64,000 nt of DNA from NCBI GenBank assembly GCA_024704765.1, contig JAKMXF010000321.1, forward strand, positions 62,001-126,000, in the 5' to 3' direction. Positions 19,254 to 34,200 of the stretch are shown here, piece after piece (positions within the stretch are counted from its first letter, which is position 1; each line of letters opens with the position of its first letter). Under the pieces are notes generated by a model that was not told the origin of the DNA, did no database searches, and saw only the letters and a list, made by a program, of their open reading frames with translations. Source of the DNA: Oopsacas minuta (taxonomy: Eukaryota; Porifera; Hexactinellida; Lyssacinosida; Leucopsacidae). The translations under genes were made by a program, and so were the position numbers.

Positions 19254-22200
19254 TTAGTCAGTGTTTAGTAGTAAGGCAACTCCCTGAAGGGTCCAATGCG
19301 AAGAGTGTTCTTGTGTGAAGAGGTCTGCTTCAAATACCAGACCAACCCCCATAGCATTACGTCTATTAGAGGTGACGTATACAGGTGTGCGGAATGTGTT
19401 CTGTAATTTCAATCTATGGGCTTCTACAGGGATAACATGAAGGATGGGGAGTTGTTCAATTAACACTTTAGGACTAGACTTCTTTAGACACTGGTTGACG
19501 TGGTCCCAAATAGCTCCCTCCAAATATAATCCCTCTATATAGCACCCTGTTACAGAGATTATTAATATGGAACTATAAGTGTGAAAATAAGATAAATTAC
19601 CAGATTCAGGTCTCTCATCAACTTCATTACTATAAGTAACATCCTTAACATTAGTGTATAGAGTAGACTTATCAAGAGGCCAACCATTCTTCCTACATGT
19701 AGACTGTACCAGTGCTGTTAGGTAAGATTCTGGTATGTGGAGACCTGATAGCCACATCACTTTAGGTTCAACTATAGAGGAGGTATGCGTATATATATTT
19801 GTTTGTTTGTTTGTTTGTATATTTGTTTACTTGCATAGTCTCCCAAAACGGACACTCCGAAAAGCGGACAACTCCATGCAACGGACACACCTCGTGGCAC
19901 GGATTTAATTTGCCAAGTGTTTAATACTTAAGGAGTCTCCGAAAAGCGGACAATTCTCTACAACGGAAAGAAACCAGGTCCGTTATTCGGAGACTCCACT
20001 GTATAAGCATATTTATTTGCTTGTTTGTTTGTTTGTTTGTATATTTGTTTACTTGCATACTTCCGCGGTTCCAACCTTTTTCACCCATGGACCCCTCCCA
20101 CAGGCTGAGATATTAAATATAAGTTCCTGTGCACCCATACAGCCGTCCGTGGAACAAGGGATCAATAGACCCAGGTTAGGAACATTTGGTCTACTTGTAT
20201 ATCTAATTGGTTGTCTGCACTGTAAGTATTACGGATATATTGTTTGTAAATAGACTAACCTTTAACCCATTTAGTATACTGATCAAATCTCCTTAAGAAA
20301 TGCAGCATCCAGTTACCCAGAGACTTAAGGGTCTCCGGAGCTAGAGATCTCCACATAGAGGGTAACTGACCGTTATAAAGACTCTTAGCAAGCTCATCTA
20401 ACTCATTACTCATGCCTACCTCACCTGCTAGAGCTCTCTGTAAGTTAATTAGAGACAAAACCATCTTCTTCACTAAGTTATTGAACCTCTCCAATTCCTG
20501 CAAGAGGACGACATTAGTTGGGGTAAGATTTCCAAATTTCTTCTTTATCTGATCTAGCTCGAAGGTTAGTGGAAGTTTGCTTTGTATGTCTGAGGCTATT
20601 CCGCTTATGAAGTCCTCTCTACTGACACCTGTAAACAACAATAACAACAATAATAATACACTACGATGTGTATTTAACATCATTAGACCAGTTAAGCATG
20701 TGGAGGAGGCATTGAATGAATTATTTGCATTATAGTATCCCTTTTGAATTGTGTCGAGGACACAATTAATTGTGACACACATGGAGTAATACAGGAATAT
20801 ACTCGGTAGAATTTGTGGCAGTAATTGTGTCACAAGATTATAACTTTTGTATAATTCTATTAGAATATAGGAGGTGTTAGGTTAGATTACTTTAAAATAC
20901 TAATTAGTTCCAGTTATAATTCTAGAAAATTCCTTTTATGGAAATAATTGTAGTTTAGTTTCATTATCCAATAATTAGATTGACATTAGTGACACTAGAG
21001 ATGTCACAGTTTAGTTAGGACTTATAAGACACAAAAATATTTGTTTATAGCAATTCAATAACTTTTTCTGTTTTCATTATTAGAAACAAATAACAATAAA
21101 TGGCAAACTATAACGCCCCAGGAATAGCCCCCGTAGACGATATCGAGACACGAATCAACCAGCTATTCGATGGTCTGTTTCTTCGCCTCCATCAGAGACG
21201 ATTAACCCTCATTGCCGCGTATCATGACCTGCGTGACGATAAGGCAGCTAGACCATTAACTCGAATTAACAAGTTTGAACAACTGGTCGGTTTGAAGGCC
21301 GAAACGGAGCGTCGACTCCAATTGAACGAGCTCCGAGAGCTACAAGAGAGAGTGCTTGCTGATATCGAGCAAGAACTAGAAGAGTTAAATACCCCCCAAC
21401 CTGAGACCCATATTGTATTCAGAGCACAATCCGAACCCCTAGAGGAACTTATTGCAGGACTGGGAGAGGTCCTAGAGCTGGAGATAGCACCTATTGTACC
21501 TAAGTACGATAACATGAGACAGGTAGTAGCTGTTGGGGAGTATGGGAGAGCTCCTGGTGAGTTGCTCGATCCTCATACTATCACTGTTGATCCTAATACC
21601 AATAATATATTTGTTACAGAGGGTGAATTATTCGGATCACATGTACGTATCTCCATCTTTTCTGAGAAAGGATACTATCTAGATAGCTTTACTCACCAGG
21701 ACATGGAGTGTCCATACGGTATTGCTATACACGGTGAATATGTGTATATCACAGATACAGAAGTAGATGCAGTGTTCTGCTTCAAAAAGAGGAATGATTA
21801 CTCTCTAATCACTAAGGTAGGGATTAAGGGAACTCAGATTGGAGAGTTTAGCTTCCCTTATAGCCTCTCTGTATCTTCTACCGGAGATGTATACGTGGCA
21901 GATTATGGTAATAATAGAATCCAAATCCTCAACAGTTCTCTGGTCTATATGCGTAACCTCACTGAACAGGAAATCAGGAAGCCACGTGACATCAAGCTAA
22001 CAGCTGATGAGGTATACGTGCTTTGTGAAGACAATCCCTGTGTCCATGTCTTCTCTCACACAGGAGGGAGACTCCGCTCTCTTATATCAATGGGTAGCCA
22101 GATGGAAATTACTGTCCCTTATTTATTCTGTCTGGACTCAGCAGGGAATATTCTTATCAGTGATAGGTTTAGTAAAGCTATCAAGATATTCTCAAAAGAA

Positions 22201-25200
22201 GGAAATCATATACAGACTATACAAGTAGAAGTACAGGAAGATAGAACATGGCCCAATAGAAATAAATTCTCCAGCCCTTTTGCATTAGCTCTAACAAATG
22301 AGTTAAATTTAGTTGTTTTGTCTAACTTTTCTCAATTTTCACTCAGAATATTTTCATGTATGAATTTGTAATATTTAATATTTGTGACTTATCCGATTAG
22401 AAAATGAACATCTCTAACAACCAAAATCATTCTTTACAATTTACTCTAGTATCATACAATACAAATTAAGTATACACAACAACAAATTTATGAATTAATT
22501 AGTAGTTTCAGTTCTCTAATTAGTTCCATATAGAACTACTAATCTGTAACTATGCCAACTAGCACAAGCCCCGATCGGACTTTAGAGCAGTGGTTCTCAA
22601 CCTTGGGTCCGCAGCCCTAAAATGTTTCGTTATGTTTATTGGCAGGGGTCCGCGGGCCCCATAAAATGGACCAAAAAGGTCCGCGGAAGAAAAAAGGTTG
22701 AGAGCCAGTGCTTTAGAACACGTCCCTTGGTTCCCCGCGCAATAACCATGTTGCTAAGTAACGCGTTGGAATGTTTACTTATCCGATATACATCATAAAT
22801 TTGTTTCTTATCCAGAATAAATAATTGTGTCCCCTAGAGTTTCACATAACTTATCAAACACTTCTTGCCTGTTAATTAAGCGTGTTAAAGTGTTAAAGGA
22901 GGTTTGTCACTATATTCACCCGTTAGTTAGTAAATATATTGTGTAATTTGAATAGTGACAATATTCATGTGGCGGTGGAGCTGAAACAAGTAACGATGGC
23001 CTAACAATAACAACAAACACAAACGCAAACCTGTCCCAGACTCTCCGGTCTGTGGCTGTAGCTCCACCAGTTGATGCCACATATCTTTAGCTGCTCGGGT
23101 GAAATATCCTATCTCAGCATTTGGATGTAGTCCGAACACGTCAGGGCCGTTAGCTAACGGCAGGCGCTCTATCTCGTCTCTGTAGTTATCCTTAGTTCCA
23201 AATTCAGGAATTTTATAATCCATCTGCGGACTCACGAAGAAGTGGAATGGTTGAAAGGTGTCGAAAATAAAATCACCGAAATATTCATCCATATAGGTTC
23301 TAAGGACTCTTCTATCGAAATTATCTATTGCTCTTCCTCCATACATAACCTACATTAAGAGGTGTTATAAACCGGAACTATAACCGGAAATAATTAGCCC
23401 TCACCTCTCCAATCAGGTACTTAAGAGACCCCCAAGGCATTTTAGGGTCCTTAGCCTCAAAAGCTTTGGTCAAATAAGTCTTCAGTAGTTCCATACAAAC
23501 TGTGAAATCTGACTCATTGAAATCGTAACTAATATTCCACCCTATGGTTCCATATTTCCTCCTCTCCTGTACCACAGCATGGAAGAACGCTAGGACATAC
23601 ACGAGGGGCTTGAAGGCAGTATGAGAGCAGTCCTCCAGAGCAGAGGGATGGATCTTATGGTAAGTGTTACGCATGTTAAGTTTGAGACCGTTAGGGGGTT
23701 CTGTGACAACTTTAAGTGATCTCTGTAGAATTGAGATTGGGAAGTCTGGTGTCGGGGCTGTGGTTAACCATAACCGGAAGTCAGGGTGTTGGTGTGTCAT
23801 CTTCTCTAGAGCCTTGTCTAGGTCTCTCAGCCATTTTACTAACAAGTGGCAGTTCTGTAAGAGGAGCCACTGTCCTCTCTGTGAAGCTGTCTCTAGCATT
23901 TGTAGAGCTAGTTTCTCTTGTCCCTGTCCCATAGCTAAGAACTTTAATCTACTTCCTCCAGCCCTAGAATAATATTATAGTAACATGTAGGCCTTGAAAA
24001 TTCCTCCCTCACTGAGGGGTGTAGCCGAATACCAACGAGGTAACTATGGAAACTGGTACATGACACGTCAGTTGGTGAATATATTCATGTAAAGAATGTT
24101 ATGTCCCCCGTCCAAGTGTGCTAAAAAGCAACTGACCCTATCCTGCCGGCTAATTTATGAAGCTCTCCAGCTGGATCAGCTCCAGGACTGAGTATAAAGA
24201 CTATAGGTGACAAACTAGTGGTCTTCTCAAACACCTGTTCGTATGATATAACAGGAGGAGTTACAAAACTCTCTCCCATTAGTTTAGTAATATAGTTAGT
24301 AATAGCTCTGTATATTCTGTCTACTCTGAAGCAGCGTAATACCAACAGCTGTTGGAGGTCTGTTAGACCGGTAGAATATGCTCCAGGAAGAGGTGTTACC
24401 TATTGTGATATACATGTGAATCAGAATGGACCATGAGTTATCATTGGTGACCCCATGACCGAACGATCCATGGTCCCTATGGTGTAAATATATTCCATAT
24501 ATGGTTATAATATGTGCTAACCTCTGGTGCGTCAGAATCGAACCAATTCTTCCAGCTGTTCTCACTTCTCTCTATTGAATCAGCTAAACCCCCAAACACC
24601 TCTGTATTAATCTGAGTTAGCTTTACAATGTCCTCCCATCCCTGGTCCGGGACCCAGGAGTACGGCTTACCCCGGGAGCTCTTCTCTAAGGAGATGTTAC
24701 CCTTCAGGAAGAAGTTGAGTTCCTCTTGGTTAAGACCTGATTCTGCTTCCTAATTAAGATAATATTAATAAACAACTAGTAAACAACTAGTAAACAAATA
24801 AGTAAACAAACTAACTACAGTAGAACATGTTAATACGAACGAATTTGTAGAATCAGCTGATGTTAGTATTAGCGAGGTTACACTATAACAAACAAACAAA
24901 CAAACCTGTATCTTAATAGTCATCTGAAAGGAGAACAACAACTTGTGTTCCTCAAATAATCCTGTACAAGCATAATGATAGACATTACCAGTTAGAGTCT
25001 CTATAATATTCTTAACTCTCTTCTTTACGTCATTACTTGGATTAGACTTCTTTAAGGAATGTTTGAAGAGCTCCAAATATGAATTCAGACTGTACTGGTA
25101 CATGGTGTTTATGCTAGCCATGTTAGACAGGACAAAGAATAGGACAGCTCCCCTCTTAGCTGCTGCTCTGTATAGGTTACGGAGATCTTCTATCTCTTTT

Positions 25201-28200
25201 GAGGTCTTGTCTGCTTCTGTTAATTTTACCATTACCTAAATTTATGTGTACGTGTTTGTTACATATTGTTTGTTTGTTTGTTTGTTTGTTAGTTTGTTTG
25301 TGTACTCGTTGATCAGGGGGGAGGAGCAACGGTCGGGCTAGTCAGGCCATTTCACCGCCCTTGTTTGTTTGTTTGTTTGTTGTTTATCCTATTGTTTACC
25401 TCATAAGCCTTAGTCTTAGTCTCTTCCAGTGTTTCTACTAACTCTACATTATCCAGCATATTCCCCTGACTACTAGCTAGCTCTCTAAGCAGTGTATCCT
25501 CCAGATCTTTTAACAACTTCTTGTTAATACTAGTCTGCTCGATTAATTCTTCCCTCGCTTTCTCCAATTCAGGACGTTCGTTCCCTACTATAACACTCAG
25601 AAGTTGGTCTTCCAGACCCTTGAGGGTGACTGTATAGTTGATAACCATAGCACGGGAGAATATGGCAGGAGTATATATTGGGTTAGCCAGTTTGGAGGTG
25701 AGATATAATCTAAAATTGGGATCATAGTCCACATCTTTGTCACCTAATCTTACTGTCAGCTGTTGACCTGATCCCTTGAGGTTCTTCCCTAACACGTCAT
25801 CTATAACAGGATCGATATAGCCCTCTACATCTTTGAATAGGAAAGGAGATCCGTACTTAATCGCTAGCTCCAGACTCTTGATGAAATCTGAGTCATTAAA
25901 GGTTGAAATCTACAAGTGTTAGATAATATATATAGTGTTATAATAACACCCCTGGGAGTAGCAATACATGTAACCGGTATAAATATACAGGAGTCTATGA
26001 GAATCCTATTCCAGAGGATGGTGCTTATAACCTTCTGTATTCGTATAATCTCTGTATAATTATAACAGGGGTTAGGAAGTATGTATCACCGTCCTATGCT
26101 TTTAGCCCTTTGATAAAGAAGTACGATGGACAAGGATACATTATCTAGTACAGCTATTAAGAGGGTATAGTGTATATGAATATATAACACCTTTAGGTTA
26201 GAATCAGCTTCCCTTCTCCTAATCCAGTTAATAGCTTGCTGTTGTGGATCTACACAGATAGGGAATCTTGATGCTCTGGTAGTTAGTATTCCATTCTGTA
26301 TGGATAGCTCATCAGGTGGCAGACCCTCTGAGGTCCATCTATAAAATGTGTCGATTTAAGTGGCAGGAATAGAGGCAAGGGATATTTCCCAATAATTAGG
26401 GCACAGTGTAACTTCCACACATGGGGGTGCTAGTGGCGCCGAAAAATGTTTACCCCGTTTCACCGTTAGTGGAGGTTAATTCTTATGGGGATAGGAATTC
26501 GCTTGATTTCTGTTCACTCCGTTTCCAGAGGTTCCACGTTGGTGGATGTTATACTGTCACAAACAACAAATAAAGATAATAAACAAACTTGCTAATTTCT
26601 ACATCATTTGTTAACAACTCTTCCAGTTTGAAAGGCTGTGATAAAGGAATAGATCTGTCGATTATATCGCTCTGAAAAATATTGAATACCATCTCTTCTC
26701 TGAAATCGTAGCTAAAGGCTCCTTCATAACTGAGGAAGGAGGAGGCCAGCATGCAGTCCCCGAGGAGACGTACCCTTTGTCCCTTCAGCTGTTCAAGATC
26801 CTCTCCCCATCTTTTCTTCTCGGATCCTAGTCCCGTTATGAGTTTGTCTGCAGCGATGAGACGGCGTTCCATTATAGCGGTCTCTTCTTCTAACTCACGT
26901 TTGTCATTCATAGCTTCTTCGTATCTAAACAAAACACGAATATAAATACAGATAACCCCCCCGTTATATAGAAGCACAAGGGACCTTGTAGGTGTTATAA
27001 TATGGAACTAACTTTTTAGATAGTTCAGCTAGCATCTTAGTAATCAAATCCAATTCCTTATTAATCTTCTCCAGATCTCTCTTACTGACCTGATACTCAT
27101 GTTCCAACTTTGCTACCCTCTCTCTCTTTGGCTTAATTTTCTTAGCCACGTCACAATATCCGAGTACAGCACATACGAATGTGTATAGTCCTGCCCCCGC
27201 ATGAGATTTTAACTCCATTGCCTCAAGAGTTATGCCCTCCTTGTCAAGGGTAGCGGTGATCTTGTTTGCTTCTTTAACCTAGTAAACAAGTCAATAATAA
27301 CAATATTTAACATCATTTTGAATTATAGGCAATAGGTGCGAAAATATGATTAATCATATGAGAAATAATTATATCACATAGCAAGAAGCTTCATTCTGAT
27401 TGGTCTACTCAACCTCTTTATCTTTGATGTTATCAACATCCAAATGCTGTAGACTCTGTAAGAAATTAGTATCAGACATCATTCCTCTACAAGTCTTCCA
27501 ATCAGCTGATTTGTACCCTTTAAGGTATGCCACACATGCACACACGTACTGGACAGCTTGAGGGGGATTAGCGAACTGACGGATCTCAGTCACATCCTCC
27601 TTGTTGAGTCTCTCCAGGGCTTTTCTAGCCCTCTCAAGGGCGGGCAGTGCTTCCGCGAGCTGTTCCTCCGCGTCTGTCTTCTCAACAGCGATTACTATCA
27701 GAAAATGTAGAGTCATACTCGTTCACTATTTTTTAGCTATAGTAAATGCATTGATTCACTATTTTTAAACTAACCTTTATTCTGCTCTTCTATTTCCGCA
27801 CTTTTCTTCTCAGCTAATTCCTTCTTAACCTTAGCTTCAGCTGTTTTGCTAGAAATCTCTTCTAACAGTTCTTCACAAGCCTGGGTTTTGGCGCTCACTG
27901 CCACTCTTTGGACCTCTAATTTAGCGTTTAAGTGGTTTAACTGGGTGGTAGCGTCAATAATCTTAGACATGCCACCTTCCAATCTTTTGCATTGGTCCAT
28001 CATCAATTTGTCTTTACTCTCAAGTAAACCTAAATATGATTAATCAACAACATACCAGGATAATTTCCCTAACAACCATATACCTGAATAGGAATTTATA
28101 TAGTCTAGATAGTTCTTAGGTGTCACGTGGTTAACTCTCCGCCACTTTTCAAGATATTTCTTAGAATACTCCGATACACTCAGGTGCACAAATACAACAT

Positions 28201-31200
28201 GCTCCACTACCTGGTCTCGATTGGCTTCTGGTACCAAATTGACCTCTGTCAAGAAGGCTTTACCTACCGCGTGGAGTGCCTGTTTAGGCCAAGGCATGAA
28301 CCAATCAATGACAGTACAATTTACGAGGCCTGGGAAGTTCCTGCATCTTCTCCGGAGGTTCTCACCAGCTGGAGACATAGCTAGGACTATATGGAGGTTG
28401 TTTGACGATTTCTGTATGAAGTAGGTCCAACAGGATTCCTTGGTCTGTGGTAATCCCAAGTTCTTAACCTCGTTACGGACCTACAGGATTGGAATGTGTG
28501 TATATAAATGCATAAATGGGAATACTATATAATGTCAAAGCTTCTAATCTAATCTAAACATTGCTTTTATCACCATAAAGGTGTGATATTATACACATTA
28601 GAATAATTCTATATCTGAGGTGCATATCTACACCCAAATGTACTAATATATTTCTCAGGACACCGCCTACGAACGGACGGATGCGCTACATCGTCCATGC
28701 CAATATGGACAGTTCCAATTTGAAGGTACAATCTTATCCTCACCTGTCCAATGAGAGCCTCCTTTTCATCATCAGGGAAGAGGGCAGGCACCATACCGGA
28801 AGTAAGCATATTATTAATTAATTCCAGAAAGCCTTCCTGAGCGACGTGCGCATCTGTAAACAAAAATACCACTTTCTTATTCTCACTACCCAGCATTCTA
28901 TACAGGCTCTTAAGGTCCTCTCTGAATTCTGTCTCTCCGTAACCTCTACTAAGTTGTATCTCAAATACCTAACATTCAATTAGTCAACATGGTAACTAAG
29001 GTGTGAAATAATAAGTAAATAACAACAAACCTCACATCCAGCAGCAAATGCAGCTAATCTAGTCAAACTCTGTTTACCTGATCCACCAACACCTACTAGT
29101 AAGCAATGTCCTAAATTCATCCTAACTACTCTGTGTATCCTTGTCAGATGGTCGAGAGCATCATCAAATAGCACCAGGTTCATGGGGGAGTGATCCGCAC
29201 TGTATTCCTCCATGATCTCCTGGAATAGAGCCTTAGCAACGTCATAGTCCTACAAATATGTGTATACATATACAATTTGTAGTGTAGTGTAACATACAAT
29301 AAACTCCTATTATATCTAAGCTGAAGGGACGGCGATCATTACTCCGGTATAACTGATGGAATATGTTACTGTAACGGTTTGGGACCATATTTGTACAAAT
29401 TCACACTTGGATACAAGCGGGTAATTCTATATATCTGTGTTTGATATAACGGGAGTTGACTTTAGAATATTCAAAAGACTGCTTTGTGAGGTCTTTGGTA
29501 GCAGTGCCAAGGGGAGGAGGACTAAAGGGGGCCCTCAAGCACGCCCCTTCCAATCCTGGATCCGCCATTGAGTGCTGAAGTTGACACAACAACAAGAGAG
29601 ACAAATACAAACACATACAAACACATACAAACAATCAATTACCTGAATATTCTCATAAATGCGTGGTTTATCAGGCTGCAGGGATGTTCTATAATCTCCA
29701 AACAATATCGGTTCAATACAAACATACTCTGCATAATCCTTAAAGTTCTCTTCCAGTAATTCAAAGATTTTCCCCTTCACGTATTCCTTATCTTTCTCAT
29801 TGGTAAGTCTATCTGAAAATATTCTCAAACATTCATTGCGCCAGACTCTCACCAACTCTTTCGGCGCGTTAAAGCGATCGGGTATAGTTAGATAAAGCCC
29901 GTGGTAGATACGTGACAAGTCTCTTAAGTTGAATATATAATGAAACTTTGAAGGTGTTGGTGGAAGTTCCATTACAATTTGGTCATATAACTTCATTGTT
30001 ACTTTTGTCAATATAGTTGATAATTCTTGTACCTCACTCTTAAATGGGGCAAGATGTCCAATGAGGAGAGAGTTATAAATATGGAACAATGAATCATTTG
30101 AAGGGAAGGTAACGTGAAAAACAGAAAACAGTGAAATGAATCTCGGATCAACCTCGTTTCGACCGCCACCAGCTTTCCCCATAGCAGCTAGATACCTGAT
30201 GTCCTTAAAATGTTTATAATTAAGATCTTTCCCTCGATCATACATCCCACCTCTCTCCAGCAATAACTTGAGTATAGCAATAGGCTGTTGTGTGCCATAC
30301 CTGTCAACTTGTGGCATATTCATGTCATCAATGAATACCAGAAGTTTCTTACCAATAGGAGGCCCATATGTGTCCTTAGTTCTCTTTTCAACATTCGTTT
30401 CTAATGTTCGCTGTACGTCCATGGAAGAAGTTCTCGAGGAGAAGTTTAAATTCAGTATCATGTATTTTTCAGTGTCGAGCGAGCGAAGATAGTTGGCAAT
30501 TGTCGCCGTTTTTGAAGTTCCAGTTTCACCAACCAGGACAACAGGACGATTAATTTTAAGCATAAGCTGTAGCAGCCATGTGATTCGTTGAGTGTCAATA
30601 GTTGGTACTAAAATCTCTGTGAACCTCTTGGTACAATCATGGACGTATTCGGGGACCAATTGGGACCATGGTACCCATAATTTCTGTTTAGAATCGTAAT
30701 AATATTGGTAGAGGGTATCGAGAGCAGTTGGGAACTCTCCAGCCTGCGCTGAAGCCCCTGAACTAGGATTTGAAGGTAGATTTGATAATCTTTTGCACAT
30801 TTGGTCAAATTTTATCCTCCCATCTTCCAACAAAACTGCTCCAACCGACCAATAGAGTGCCTGTAGAAAATAAGCCTCCAATTCTTCTGGACTCAATCCG
30901 AGACCTTCATCGTTTTCTACAGTTTTCTCATCCATATCCGGTAACAACGCGTCTAGAAGGTGTGATAATTGTGTCACCATGTTCAGGTTTGTGATAGGAG
31001 CAATAGTAGGAAGTTTCTCTTCGGCTCTACCATCTACAAAGCCTTCCAGAATCATTGAAATATTTGCAGGGACATATTTCTCAAAGAGTGTAATCAAAGT
31101 TGTCCTATCTTCTTTCCCAGAACGAGCATTCACCCATTTCTTCCAAAATGGGAGATATCCCAGATCTTTAGGGTCAACATACACCATGCCACACCTCGAC

Positions 31201-34200
31201 ACAGTCGACGGGGAAGCATATTGTAAATCAAACACCTCAACTAGTAAGGCACAATGTTTCTGCAACCTGATCCTCTCACCGTTAGCTAGTGTCAATAGTT
31301 TATTATCGTCCATTACGGAATTCATGTTCTCCACCCACAGAGAATCTACGTCACCATCAAATACTATGTATCTCCTTTCTTGCTTATCTGTTGGATGGTT
31401 AATCTCTCGGAATATATTAGATAACAATCCGTCAGTCCAGTCACGTGTAATCGGATCTAACACCCCGTATAGTTCTATAACACTACAAGCCTTAGGATTC
31501 AGAGTGTACAGTTTCGTGTTTAACCCGAGTTTGGTTTGAGCGCGAGCTAAAGTGTTGATGACGACACTTTTTCCACCACCAGTAGGACCCACAACCATGG
31601 TAGTGTGTCGTGTTAACATGGTCTCATAGAGCTGAACCACTTTATCAGCTTGATTCTCTAGGAGTATATATTTATGTTCTTCCAGACAACTCTCCACTGC
31701 ATCGTTAAAATTAGGATATCTGACCCTTGGACAATCCAGACCAGGGAAAAGGTCCCCAATAAGACCAAGGAACAGGGGAACATCTTCAAATATGAATTTG
31801 GGTAAATTCATGTCACGGAGAGCTCGCATTAGCACAACGTCTTCTTCAAGATCTAGCGCGCCTCTTTTCAATTCACCCGCCATAACAAGGACGGCTTTAA
31901 GGGCGCGTAAACCGAAATCATAATGATACTGTCTAGACAGCTGTCCCTGTGACAACTTGTAAAGCACAGTCATTTTCTTAGCCAACACTTTAGCCATCAT
32001 GAACCCCTCTGAGAATAGCATAATCTCACAAATCTGCATCATATCCGGAACAATAACAACAACAGGTCTAAATAATGCTTTCACACTCTCTGGGAGCTCT
32101 GTCCTACCGGCATAACCTGGGTTCATGGTAATAAATATCCCCATACGGTCATCTAATGCTATATCGATACCTTCGAACTGGAATCTCTCAAGTCCCATTA
32201 ATAACGCATTCTGTATAGTTTTTATCTGTGTAGATATGACTGATAACACAGATATATCGATACGGTTAAACTCATCAAAACAGCCCCACGCGCCACACTG
32301 CGCCAAACCAGAAAACAATTTCCCAACAGCTTTATAGTCCATTCCTTCTCCACAATTGGTAACTACGCAAAATAATCCCATAGCCTTGGCAAGGTCTTTA
32401 ACTGTTTCAGTTTTCCCTGTGCCAGCTGGTCCTGCCGGTGCTCCACCAAGCCGAGCAGACAGTGCTTGTGTCATTGTTAAATATATCCTATCAGTAAGAG
32501 GTGTGATAACCAATCGACCATTTAGCCCCATGTACTCGTACCCATATCCAAAGTTCCCTGTACACTGCTTAACGATGAGATTATCCTCTGACTGCTCCCA
32601 ATAAAATCGCAACTGTGACTCCCACTCGAATTCCCTAGCGTCCATGATAGAATCCCTCACGAACCGATCCGTTATATCTCTATTATGAACATCTACAATT
32701 AGAAGAGAGTTAAACTTCTTCCGATCATTCTTGGTTAATTGTGATCTAATTTTAACTACTGTATCATCGATTTGAGAGTGTAGTTTCTTGCTGTATGTCT
32801 TCAAACCCATTTTATCACCTCTCTTGATCTTATTAAACACATCCTCAACTTCCCAGGTCCACCAGACCTGATTAGAGGAGAGGATAACCATCCCTTGGTA
32901 ACTGTTAACCCACTCAATTCGTGTCTTCCCTTCATAGCAATAATAGAAAATTGCTTCTTTTGTAAGAATCCGGTTAGAACGTCGCATTTCCTGGAGTATC
33001 TGTGTCATCCAGTGCTCTACCTTCCCCTCCGGACGGACATGGGTTCTAAAATCGATTTCCTCACCCTCAGAGGACACCATTCCGGCAGCTATCGGGTCAC
33101 CGGTTGAACCGGTTTGGAATTTTAACTTGGCAATGTTGTCAAACATTTTGATCATATGTTCTTGTACAGCTGTACACTCATGTGATCCTAGAATAGATAA
33201 TAACTCCTCGTCTGAAATAAAGAAAAATCTGGGAAAAGCGTTTCGTTTTGAGTCTAAATAGTCGTTTAAACTTTTCTGACACTTTTCCATGCCACTTAAC
33301 ACCATTTGTAATTCTTGAAGTCTGACATCTTGGTGGCACGCTTCCACCACTTTTGGGTTCTTAAAGGTGTCGACCATAATTTTCTTAAAAGTCTTATCTA
33401 AACTGTCAAATTTCTTCGCCTCCTCAGGCAATTGTGTCCTGATGTCTCCACCAATAAAAATAGATTCTAGATACATCCACTTCCTCTGAACATTCATCCA
33501 CACGTCCACCACCTCGCTCACATGTGAAAGGGATTTCTCCCATCTTTGTACCCGCTCAAAGAATGGCATTACGTATCTGGAGGCTGACATGCTCTGTAAA
33601 TTCATTGCATTATCATCCAGAGCTTGTAATATGTCGTCTATAGCACCCAGGATTATGCCACGTTCCTCTGTGCCCTTCATGTATCTAAGGAGAGATATGT
33701 TATTTAACTTGTTTGTTAGTTAGTTTATTTGTTTGTTTGCTTGTTTGTTTGTTGTTGTTGGTTGGTATATTTGTTTGTTTGTCTGTGCGTTTTGTTAGCT
33801 AGTTTATTTGTTTATTTGTTTATTTGTATATTCCATCACAACAACTAACTTTAAAGTAGTAAACGTCAGATCTCTCCATATCTCTTCAACTTCAGCTAGC
33901 CCTTTCTCAATACTCATTTCTTTAGCAGCGCTAATCACAATATCCTCAATTACTTCTTGGAATCTGTGTAGTTCCATAGAGAATAAATTAGCTAGTGTGA
34001 ATGTATCAGGACTCATGTCAAATGATTTCCCTGTCTCAGACATTAACCTCTCCCAGTGGCGGTCCCTCATTGCATCGGTTTTAAGATTTCCAATGAGTGG
34101 AAGAGAATTTCTGAATTCTTTCATTTTCTCGTCTAAAGTTTGACACACAAGCATAGCTTTTATTTCTTTAGGGAACTTCCTTAACAATTTAATGTACTCG

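Noticed and set aside
20255-20833. A separate small gene of 192 codons beginning [11 protein letters not shown]
   Set aside because: Only the part from 20628 down is coding: it is the penultimate block of the dynein C-terminal domain. The upstream part is intron and lies partly in the inverted-repeat arm.
30979-31539. 186-codon plus-strand frame inside the dynein AAA region
   Set aside because: Antisense shadow of a highly conserved dynein exon, without a recognisable domain.
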